From contig JAGBTQ010000016.1 of the NCBI GenBank assembly GCA_017631275.1, positions 37,554 to 101,553 of the forward strand: a stretch of 64,000 nt of DNA, given 5' to 3'. This stretch comes from Alistipes sp. (GTDB taxonomy: Bacteria; Bacteroidota; Bacteroidia; Bacteroidales; Rikenellaceae). The position numbers and the translations under genes are program-made. Below the pieces are notes generated by a model, which was not told the origin of the DNA, made no database searches, and saw nothing but the letters and a program-made list of their open reading frames with translations. Below are positions 51,793 to 58,810 of the stretch, one piece after another; within the stretch, counting starts at the first letter, position 1, and each line of letters opens with the position of its first letter.

Positions 51793-52407
51793 ATGAAAAA
51801 GATTCTGACACTATTGGTTGGTATTCTGCTTGTATCGGCAGTATCGGCACAGCCCAACAACGAAAAACATCTTTGGAAAGAGGCTAAGAAAAGGGCTAAG
51901 GAGCTAACAGCTGAGGGCTGGGTAGTTGACAGCTCTATGTCATTGGAGACTATCTTGTTCAACCACTACAAAAAACTCTCTACTGAAGGTACCTCGGAGC
52001 TTGTAGGTAACGTTATCGGCAATACCTCGGTCGTAACCGTAAACCAAGGTCAGCAGTGGGCCACAACGTCGGCGTGTATATCATATGCTAAGGAGTCTGC
52101 AATGTCGCTCAAAGGCCGTCTTGTAGCAGAGGTTGGCGCAGGTGTTGCAGGTAGCCCATCGGCAGACTCGTTCTATGAAGGTTACGAGAGCTCTCTCTCG
52201 AAAGAACTTGCGGGCGAGGTGAAGAAGAGCTTCGGTATCTACAAGAATAAAAAGGATGGCACTATAGACTATATCGGCTACTTCGTAGTAAATGAGGAGA
52301 ATGCTCACAAGGCTCGTATGAAAGCCATGGAGGCCGCAATGATTGAGTCGGAGTTTGCACGTTCTAATGCCGAGCGCATCTCACAGTTTGTACGCAACGG
52401 ACAATAA
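51793..52407 (+). CDS. Secreted LPP20/LysM-less envelope protein of unknown function
   Basis: A 204-residue protein with a signal peptide (KKILTLLVGILLVSAVSA). The mature part begins QPNNEKHLWKEAKKRAKELTAEGW, then VTVNQGQQWATTSACISYAKESAMSLKGR, and ends in helices (EENAHKARMKAMEAAMIESEFARSNAERISQFVRNG, residues about 166-204). It shows the type of repeat of alanine-rich helix and beta hairpin seen in LPP20-like periplasmic proteins, but I do not recognise it with certainty. It is the fourth gene of the caspase operon, 18 bases after the peptidase. Confidence 0.68.
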   Translation: MKKILTLLVGILLVSAVSAQPNNEKHLWKEAKKRAKELTAEGWVVDSSMSLETILFNHYKKLSTEGTSELVGNVIGNTSVVTVNQGQQWATTSACISYAKESAMSLKGRLVAEVGAGVAGSPSADSFYEGYESSLSKELAGEVKKSFGIYKNKKDGTIDYIGYFVVNEENAHKARMKAMEAAMIESEFARSNAERISQFVRNGQ

Positions 52408-52466
52408 CCCATTTTCAACCATGAGCCTACCTCCGAAATGGCGGTAGGCTCATCTATTTTACCGTT

Positions 52467-53267
52467 ATGAAGAGAGTTTTGCTAATTTTAATCGGCATCA
52501 CACTGACACTATCAGCCAGCGCCCAGAAAGAGCAAATTAAAAGTGTAAAATCCGTTAGGGGTGAATTCGCTGTGGTGCTCTCAGTATCTGACGTGACAGG
52601 ACGCGAAGCAACTAATTTAGCACGCGAGGATGCCAAGCGAAAGGCTATCGAGGAGGTATGTGGTACACATGTAAACATCTGGGACAAGACGGAGACATCT
52701 GCTGCCGGCGACACATTCAATAGTCTTAGCCTCATACAGACAGAGGGTGAGATTGTGGAGTTTACAATAATCGATGAGGGAAACTATCAATCCGATATTC
52801 GTCAGTCGGAGACAATATTTTACTGTATAGCCGATGTGAAAGTAAAGAGAAGCAGCGCGCGCGACCCACAATTCTACATCGCTGTAAATGGCCTTAAAAG
52901 CATATATTTAAGTGGTGATATACTGAAATTTTCGGTTACTCCACACTACGACTGCTATATGACAATATTTCTAATGGAGAATGATAAGGTTGGCTATATG
53001 TTATACCCAAACCAATATGACCAAACTGCGCTTCTGCCCGCATCCAAAGAGTGGAAAATAGAAGACTCTCCATACTATGAGTTTGAAATAACCAAGAGTA
53101 CCGACGCACAGCGCGAAGTAAACAGACTTGTTTTTGTATTTACAAAGACTCCTCGCCCCTTTAATAATCAGATAACATCGCGCGCAGACATCGAGAAATG
53201 GATAGCCTCTATACCTAATGATCAAAAATACTTACACTTTTCTATTTTTGAAATACGAGAGAACTAA
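52467..53267 (+). CDS. Secreted DUF4384-domain protein
   Basis: A 266-residue exported protein (signal KRVLLILIGITLTLSASA). Residues about 30-110 look like an N-terminal helical/beta domain similar to that of the previous gene (GEFAVVLSVSDVTGREATNLAREDAKRKAIEEVCG). Residues about 140-250 fit DUF4384: SGDILKFSVTPHYDCYMTIFLMENDKVGYMLYPNQYD, plus FVFTKTPRPF. DUF4384 proteins are often found with caspases and peptidases in Bacteroidetes. It ends the operon. Confidence 0.75.
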   Translation: MKRVLLILIGITLTLSASAQKEQIKSVKSVRGEFAVVLSVSDVTGREATNLAREDAKRKAIEEVCGTHVNIWDKTETSAAGDTFNSLSLIQTEGEIVEFTIIDEGNYQSDIRQSETIFYCIADVKVKRSSARDPQFYIAVNGLKSIYLSGDILKFSVTPHYDCYMTIFLMENDKVGYMLYPNQYDQTALLPASKEWKIEDSPYYEFEITKSTDAQREVNRLVFVFTKTPRPFNNQITSRADIEKWIASIPNDQKYLHFSIFEIREN

Positions 53268-53560
53268 CAAGAGTAAGGGTTAGCACAACATATACCCCAC
53301 TTAATAGACGCAGTAACGGCGGGATTGGCTACTGCGCCGACAAACGTCTGCTTAGCTTAACGCCCATCCCTTGGAGTCCTCGGATATAAACAAACATTGC
53401 TTGCAGCGTGATTGACTTCGCTTCGCTTGTCTTTCACTGCGTCGGCTCGGCAATAACAAATAAGGAGTCTTCCGCATATAGAAACCCCAAAAGTTTGGAC
53501 AAAAAACTTTTGGGGTCACTTTACAATGGGCAGACCTTTTTTATGAGGTGTGCAATATTA
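53268..53560. other. Gene-free gap after the caspase operon
   Basis: No gene. It has a perfect CGCAGTA/TACTGCG hairpin (53309-53336). A longer CCCCAAAAGTTT with AAACTTTTGGGG stem (53485-53515) ends the minus-strand lipoprotein operon that follows. Confidence 0.55.
53485..53515 (-). terminator. Terminator-like stem of the lipoprotein operon
   Basis: CCCCAAAAGTTT and AAACTTTTGGGG form a 12-base perfect stem; on the minus strand the following bases are TTTCTAT. The T-run is weak. Confidence 0.5.
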
Positions 53561-54808
53561 CTACCACTCGGTAAATTCGCCTACGCCACGGAACCTACCC
53601 GAGATCTTGTTGCCCTCGTCATCAACGCAGTCGATAGAGAAGGTGTAGACATCGTTATCACCCTTCTCGACGGTGATTGTGCCATCGACAAGAGGTGCAA
53701 AGTCGAGATATCCCGCAGTCATATACCATGTGTTGGTCTGCATATACTGACCACCACCCAAATCCTCCATTGTGCCAATGAGGAAGTGACCTGTCGTAGT
53801 GCCTGGTGTATAAGTGCCGCAGATGTCTGTTGTGCCACGCTTAAGCTGAAGGTCGAGCTGGAACTCGTCGCCAAACTCCTCGCCAGTCTCTAGGTCGAGC
53901 GACTCGAAGAGGTATACCTGACAGGTGTCGGCACCAGCGTAGTACATATTGCCAACATACGCGCCTACAAACAAGCCGTCGTTGATGTCGAAGTAGTAGT
54001 CGCGCTTTAGCGTGCTAAAGCCGCTATTGTCGTCTGCCTGGTAGTAGTCGATATTTAGGCTGCCCTCATATTTGAGGTAGTGTGTCTCGCCCGTCTCAAG
54101 GGTGATGAATGCCTCAATCTTATTATCTGATACCACAACACGTAGCTCCATAAAGAGTTCCTTTATAGTACCCGCTGATGTCTTTCTTACAAGGTAGCTG
54201 TATCCTGCATTTATCGCACCCGCCTTCTTCTCGTAGTCCAAGAAATACTCGCCCTTGGGTATTGTAGCTATGCCATTTCTTGCTGGCAAGGCTGAATATA
54301 GGTCGAAGAGGTAGTACGATGCATCGTCGTAGAGGTTGCCACTCTGGTTCATGCCCTTATCCGAGATGATGAGGTTGTAGCTATACGCATCTGTGCCCTC
54401 CACCTTGTCGAGGTAGAAGCTGCCATCAAGACTCTTTGCCGTAAACTGAACATCTACATTGAGCTGAGCGCGCTGCATGATAGATACAATAAAGCTCTCC
54501 TGGCCATATGTTACGGTGATTGTGCCACGACGCTCCTCTTCAGTGTCGTTTGCAGCCACTTTGTATGCTATCACATCGCCTACGGTAGCCTCAATCCACT
54601 CCACCGAAGGTGTAGCTGTGAGCTTGGTGCCCTTAATAGTGTTCTCAAGAGTGTAGGTAATAACACCCTCGCCACCATCAACCTCAAACCATATGCTGCT
54701 CTCAGATGTGAGTGTTAGATGTGGGGTAGTGTCACCAGGGGTTGGGTTGTCGTTGTCGCACGCAGCAAAGCTAAGCGCTGCAACCAAAAAAATAAGTATC
54801 TTTTTCAT
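53561..54808 (-). CDS. BACON-like surface lipoprotein
   Basis: A 415-residue lipoprotein (lipobox LSFAAC, Cys17). A short Pro/Thr linker precedes a BACON-like domain (about residues 35-110): WFEVDGGEGVITYTLEN, PSVEWIEATVGD, RRGTITVTYGQESFIVSIMQRA. The remaining 290 residues are beta-rich repeats without a family I know (YLFDLYSALPARNGI, YFLDYEKKAGAINAGYSY, MTAGYLDFAPLVDGTITV). It is the last gene of a run of three lipoproteins on the minus strand. Confidence 0.82.
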   Translation of the reverse strand: MKKILIFLVAALSFAACDNDNPTPGDTTPHLTLTSESSIWFEVDGGEGVITYTLENTIKGTKLTATPSVEWIEATVGDVIAYKVAANDTEEERRGTITVTYGQESFIVSIMQRAQLNVDVQFTAKSLDGSFYLDKVEGTDAYSYNLIISDKGMNQSGNLYDDASYYLFDLYSALPARNGIATIPKGEYFLDYEKKAGAINAGYSYLVRKTSAGTIKELFMELRVVVSDNKIEAFITLETGETHYLKYEGSLNIDYYQADDNSGFSTLKRDYYFDINDGLFVGAYVGNMYYAGADTCQVYLFESLDLETGEEFGDEFQLDLQLKRGTTDICGTYTPGTTTGHFLIGTMEDLGGGQYMQTNTWYMTAGYLDFAPLVDGTITVEKGDNDVYTFSIDCVDDEGNKISGRFRGVGEFTEW

Positions 54809-54834
54809 TGTGTATTAATGCTTTATAAATGCCG

Positions 54835-56754
54835 CTACTCGGGGTCAGCAGGAAGGAATGGCTCCGACATAAAGACAGTTGTTGTAGGACCATTGTCAAA
54901 GCCCCAAACAACGATAACATACTCGCTAAAGCCGCTTATGCTCTTGCCAAGGTCGCTATTGGTGATTGTCTGCTCGCCGCTATAGAGGCGCTGATTGAGC
55001 TGATTTTCATACGCTGGAAGTAGATAGTCGATAAGGTCGTCAAACGACTTATCCTGGCCAGGGCCATATCCGCTCACAGTGCCCACCTTCTCGATAGTCA
55101 CGTAGTATTGGTCGTTGTTGGTAGGTGTCACAGTGAAATTAACCGATGAATTGGTAAATGAGTTGATAACGATTGAAAACTCGTTTGACGATGGGGTAGG
55201 AGTGAGGGTTGTGAACTCCTCGAGAATTACCTCTGTGATTAGGCTACCATTGCCATTTACACCGAAGATTGCGAATACATAGTCGGTGCTCCAGCGAAGT
55301 TTGCCGATGTCGGCAATGCCACTACCCTCGTTGGTGTACCACGACGAGACTGTAGCCACGTCGTAGCCATAGCTTGCCGCGTCGCTCTCCCAGCCAGCAT
55401 ATATCTTCTGGTAGAACCCCTCAGCAGAACCATAGCGATTGTCGAATTCGGCACGTGTGCGGCACTCGTAGTAGTATCTAAAGTCGTTGTTAGGTGTAAC
55501 ATAGATGTCGGCACCACTCCAGGCAAGGTTTGTAATCTCCACATCGAGCTCAGGGCTCTCGCTTGGCTCGGCAGGGGTGGTAATAAGCTCGCTGAGGAAG
55601 ACATCAGAAGTTAAGCTGTTGCTCTCAGCGTCGTAGCCGAAGACCACAACATAGTAGTTGCTCTCAGCCACAACCTCTACCTCCTTCTGAACAATGCCGC
55701 TAATAAGATTAGCGCCAATGTTGCCCTCGATGAGCGATGCAGCAAGCTCTGCGCCACCATCCTCGCCTACCTCGGCTGCGGTGTGCAACGCATGGTAGTA
55801 TGTTATGCTGTTGCTGTTTGGAATCACGCTATATATAACCTTACGATAGTTATATTCGTCGATCTCGATTACTGGCTCGAACGCCACCACGGCATCCTCT
55901 GGTTTAAACTCCTCCGACATGAACACATCGGTTGTAGGGCCATTATCGAAGCCCCATACAACAACCCTATAGGTCTTGAAGCTATTCACGCTCTTGCTAA
56001 TATCGCTGTTGGTGATTGTCTGCGTGCCCGAGAATGTGCGATTCTCGATTACTGACTCATAGTCTGGTGTGAGGTACTTGATGAGGTCCTCATATGAGTT
56101 CTCCTTGTCAGGACCATAAGGTGCCAACACGTCTACAGTCTCGATAGTTACGTAGTAAGGCTCATCAGTTGTAGGCTCCACGGTGAACTCTACCGACGAC
56201 TTTGTCATGGCGTCGATGGTGATTGTGAAGGTGTTGTTAGATGGTACTGGCGCAGCTGTGCGGAACTCCTTAACGGCAACATAGCCTGTCTGCACACCCT
56301 CGTCGTTCATGCCAAAGCAGTATGCCACATACTCGCTATCCCAATCCATGTTGTAGATGTCGTCGTACTTAACGTCGTATGCTCTTTCGCCTGAGCGCTG
56401 CTCAAGACACATGTAGTACTGCCATGGGTCGTCGTAGCCCATCTCCTCATACATCTTTGCCGACGATTCCCACTCCTCGATGCGCGCTGCCACGAGCTTC
56501 TCGGCATCCTCGGCATATGGGGCAAATGCCTCCTTGGTCATCACGCCAAGGATATACTCCATCTGCTCTGAGGGGGTGACTCTAATTGCAGCATTATTCC
56601 AGCTAATGTCGCTAATATCAAGCTCTATTGTTGCTAGCTCCTTTCCAGGTTGCTCTTGTGGGTTTTCTGGCTCCTGAGGATCAGGTTCAGGGGTATCGTT
56701 ACAGCCAACGAGCATCGCAGCGCACATGGCTAAAAGTGCAAAAATATTCTTCAT
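54835..56754 (-). CDS. Surface lipoprotein with duplicated Fn3-like modules
   Basis: A 639-residue lipoprotein (lipobox AMLVGC, Cys18). After a Pro/Glu-rich linker the protein is built of two halves that are similar to each other. Each has a first module (WNNAAIRVTPSEQMEYILGV and WSGADIYVTPNNDFRYYYEC), then a second (SSVEFTVEPTTDEPYYVTIETV and SSVNFTVTPTNNDQYYVTIEKV) and the near-identical VVVWGFDNGPTT end-piece. An ATG at 56775 would add seven residues. It is the middle gene of the lipoprotein operon; function is unknown, likely glycan or host binding. Confidence 0.83.
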   Translation of the reverse strand: MKNIFALLAMCAAMLVGCNDTPEPDPQEPENPQEQPGKELATIELDISDISWNNAAIRVTPSEQMEYILGVMTKEAFAPYAEDAEKLVAARIEEWESSAKMYEEMGYDDPWQYYMCLEQRSGERAYDVKYDDIYNMDWDSEYVAYCFGMNDEGVQTGYVAVKEFRTAAPVPSNNTFTITIDAMTKSSVEFTVEPTTDEPYYVTIETVDVLAPYGPDKENSYEDLIKYLTPDYESVIENRTFSGTQTITNSDISKSVNSFKTYRVVVWGFDNGPTTDVFMSEEFKPEDAVVAFEPVIEIDEYNYRKVIYSVIPNSNSITYYHALHTAAEVGEDGGAELAASLIEGNIGANLISGIVQKEVEVVAESNYYVVVFGYDAESNSLTSDVFLSELITTPAEPSESPELDVEITNLAWSGADIYVTPNNDFRYYYECRTRAEFDNRYGSAEGFYQKIYAGWESDAASYGYDVATVSSWYTNEGSGIADIGKLRWSTDYVFAIFGVNGNGSLITEVILEEFTTLTPTPSSNEFSIVINSFTNSSVNFTVTPTNNDQYYVTIEKVGTVSGYGPGQDKSFDDLIDYLLPAYENQLNQRLYSGEQTITNSDLGKSISGFSEYVIVVWGFDNGPTTTVFMSEPFLPADPE

Positions 56755-56799
56755 ACAAGCTATCTTGTTTAACAATTACACATAGGTTTACCGAAGCTA

Positions 56800-58056
56800 T
56801 TACTCTTCCTCGTTCTGAGGTTTGCTTGGAGTGGTGAACTCGTGTACAAGGAGGCCTGTTGTTGGGCCATTCTCGTCAAGGCCAAAGACGAATACGCCAT
56901 ATTTACGGTTAGGAGTGAAATATTGGTTGCGTGTTTCGTGTGGTTTGTACACGCACTCACCCTGCCAACGGAAGTCCTCGAGAACCTCCCATGACTGCTT
57001 TGAGGCGTTGAGAAGAATTTGATACATGATATACTCCTCATCGCCTCGACCGGTGTTATCTGATGTGAAGTACCACTCATACCAACTCATGTTTGTGATG
57101 GTGACGAAGTACTTAGCATTGGGGTCTGATGGGGTAATCTTAGCATCTACCATGAACTTGTTGAACGCTACGTCCCACTCTGTTGCTGTAATCTCAACAT
57201 TAAACGTTAGGTCTGTGTTAGCAGGTTTTGAGGCTGTCTTGAACTGCTTCTTGGTCATCTGTGTTGTGAGGTTGCCCTCTGCGTCGAGACCATAGACATA
57301 TACCATATACTCATTATCCCACATCAATAGGTTGTAGAGTGAATCAGAGCTATCCTCTGTAACACCACTTGTAAGATCCCATCGCATCACCTCTTTCCAA
57401 TCTATTCCCTCCATGTCGCCATAGTACTGCCAGAAGGCGAAGTCGTTCTGCATGAGTAGGTTGTCGCTACCCTCGAAGCGGTCGTTGTAGTCGCTCATCT
57501 CCTCTATCCACCAAAAATAGCTCATCTGTGGGTCGTCGGGTGTGATCTTGACATTAGCACTAAGACCTGTGATCTCTGTTATATCTATTGTGAAGTGCTC
57601 AGTGCCATCGGGTGTTGTGATGCGCTCCGAGCGGCGGAGCTCGCCAAATATTTCCTTCGCCTCACTGTCATATTGGAAGTAGAGTAGGCGATAGTGTGAG
57701 TGGGCGATAAGACCACCAAATGTTAATGTCTGCTCGCCACGGAATATCATCTGCTCGGCATTGGGCTGTGAGAGCTGGTCTAATACGATTAGCTCCTCAT
57801 CGCCACCGAGATACTTCTCAGTGTCGGATGCTAAACATACATAGTAGTAATCGACCTCACTTGATGGGGTGATTGTTACCGTCGCAGAGTCCTCGTTAAT
57901 CTCAACGAACGTCACCTCGAACGAACCCTCTACAAGCGGTTTTGGCTGATCTGGCTCCTGTGGTGTCGGATCTGGCTGTTCATTGTTGCAACCTGCCGCA
58001 AGTGCTGCCACCAACATCATACACACAACCAATGGCGTAAACTCAAAAATTCTCAT
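56800..58056 (-). CDS. Surface lipoprotein with Fn3-like modules
   Basis: A 418-residue lipoprotein (lipobox ALAAGC, Cys23). After a Pro-rich linker (PDPTPQEPDQPKP) come three Fn3-like modules: SFEVTFVEINEDSATVTITPSSEVDYYYVCL, HFTIDITEITGLSANVKITPDDPQMSYFWW and FNVEITATEWDVAFNKFMVDAKITPSDPNAKYFVTI (each given as a region). The end GVFVFGLDENGPTTGLLVHEF is similar to the end-piece of the next gene. It is the first gene of the operon, after a TATATTTG box on the minus strand. Confidence 0.83.
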   Translation of the reverse strand: MRIFEFTPLVVCMMLVAALAAGCNNEQPDPTPQEPDQPKPLVEGSFEVTFVEINEDSATVTITPSSEVDYYYVCLASDTEKYLGGDEELIVLDQLSQPNAEQMIFRGEQTLTFGGLIAHSHYRLLYFQYDSEAKEIFGELRRSERITTPDGTEHFTIDITEITGLSANVKITPDDPQMSYFWWIEEMSDYNDRFEGSDNLLMQNDFAFWQYYGDMEGIDWKEVMRWDLTSGVTEDSSDSLYNLLMWDNEYMVYVYGLDAEGNLTTQMTKKQFKTASKPANTDLTFNVEITATEWDVAFNKFMVDAKITPSDPNAKYFVTITNMSWYEWYFTSDNTGRGDEEYIMYQILLNASKQSWEVLEDFRWQGECVYKPHETRNQYFTPNRKYGVFVFGLDENGPTTGLLVHEFTTPSKPQNEEE

Positions 58057-58102
58057 TGCTTTGTTAAATTTAGTTCTAGGTCTTGTTAGTATAATAATAT
58101 TA

Positions 58103-58110
58103 CAAATATA
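58103..58110 (-). promoter_or_regulatory. -7 promoter box of the three-lipoprotein operon
   Basis: Reads TATATTTG on the minus strand, 46 bases before the first ATG at 58056. Confidence 0.55.
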
Positions 58111-58152
58111 TGTGAAAATATTTATTTCACAATCTTTTAGCTAACAAAAGTG

Positions 58153-58456
58153 TTAGATTAGTTCAACGACTATCTCCTTCATAGATTTATTACCATAACC
58201 GTAATCATTGAATATTCGAGTGATGATCAATGAAGACACAGTTGATGTTGGGATTGGTACTGATGTATTCCTTCATCTTATTGAATCCGTGTCTCTCCTC
58301 TTCGGATAACTGAATGGCCGACTCCTTGTCCTCTATAATGACGATGTTGGAATCTGTATAACCATCCTTATAGACCTCTCTTAATACCTCATCGGTCTGT
58401 TGTGTTAAGTCTTGACCTTCGGTACTTACTCTACTTAATACCATTACCTTTTTCAA
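58153..58456 (-). pseudogene. Remnant of a serine recombinase/resolvase
   Basis: The minus strand encodes the N-terminal end of a resolvase-type recombinase (VMVLSRVSTEGQDLTQQTDEV, with catalytic Ser in SRVS, and CVFI at the end of the last strand), but it stops after about 83 residues (stop at 58205-58207). Another frame continues NDYGYGNKSMKEIVVELI before the next stop at 58153-58155, so this looks like an internal deletion with a frameshift. The catalytic domain core after the first beta sheet and the DNA-binding part are gone. It is a relic of a mobile element next to the CRISPR locus. Confidence 0.72.
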
Positions 58457-58647
58457 TATGCTGACAATCTGTTATTTATATATTATTTAGTTCTTTTGTG
58501 ATTCCGGCGGTTAAAGCGGAGTTGCTGGTTTAGTGCAAAGAGCCAAAGAGTTACCTTGCTATCTATTTCGGCATTCGCACAACACTTACATAAAGACAGA
58601 TTGGTGAGAATAACAGCCTTCTAAACTGTAGGTCGTGGGTATGGAAC

Positions 58648-58723
58648 AAAAAAAGTGAGGTCGCCCCCACTTTGAATGTTTTCACAACGGAATAATCCTT
58701 ATTGTGATTTGCTTTTAAATTTG
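58648..58723 (-). ncRNA. tracrRNA of the type II-C system
   Basis: On the minus strand the RNA starts near 58723 with the anti-repeat CAAATTTAAAAGCAAATCAC (58722-58703), which is complementary to the repeat. Then a short hairpin (AAGGA-tta-TTCC type) and a terminator AAGTGGGG-GCGA-CCTCACTT with a run of seven T residues (58654-58648). The layout (anti-repeat, nexus, terminator) is that of Bacteroidetes tracrRNAs. Its promoter is TTTG (58760-58757), exactly 20 bases, TAGTTTTG (58736-58729). Confidence 0.85.
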
Positions 58724-58728
58724 CACTA

Positions 58729-58760
58729 CAAAACTAGACAATAATTCTTGATTTTGCAAA
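58729..58760 (-). promoter_or_regulatory. Promoter of tracrRNA
   Basis: On the minus strand TTTG, 20 bases, TAGTTTTG, an exact fit to the TTTG-N20-TAnnTTTG consensus. It overlaps the cas9 promoter in the opposite direction. Confidence 0.75.
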
Positions 58761-58776
58761 TGTTTTCGTAAATTTG
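58748..58776 (+). promoter_or_regulatory. Promoter of cas9
   Basis: TTG (58748-58750), 18 bases, TAAATTTG (58769-58776). The transcript should start near 58783, so the leader is only about 28 bases, most of it the repeat-like 58791-58804. Confidence 0.6.
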
Positions 58777-58790
58777 TAGAAACTAACACC

Positions 58791-58804
58791 GCTTTTAAAT
58801 TTGT
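58791..58804 (+). promoter_or_regulatory. CRISPR-repeat fragment in the cas9 leader
   Basis: GCTTTTAAATTTGT is an exact 14-base match to the repeat as it is transcribed into crRNA. It ends six bases before the cas9 ATG. The anti-repeat of tracrRNA is complementary to 13-14 of these bases. Confidence 0.75.
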
Positions 58805-58810
58805 CTATAT

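Noticed and set aside
53309-53336. CGCAGTA/TACTGCG hairpin as a regulatory RNA
   Set aside because: It is a single 7-base stem without a promoter or conserved neighbours in the window.
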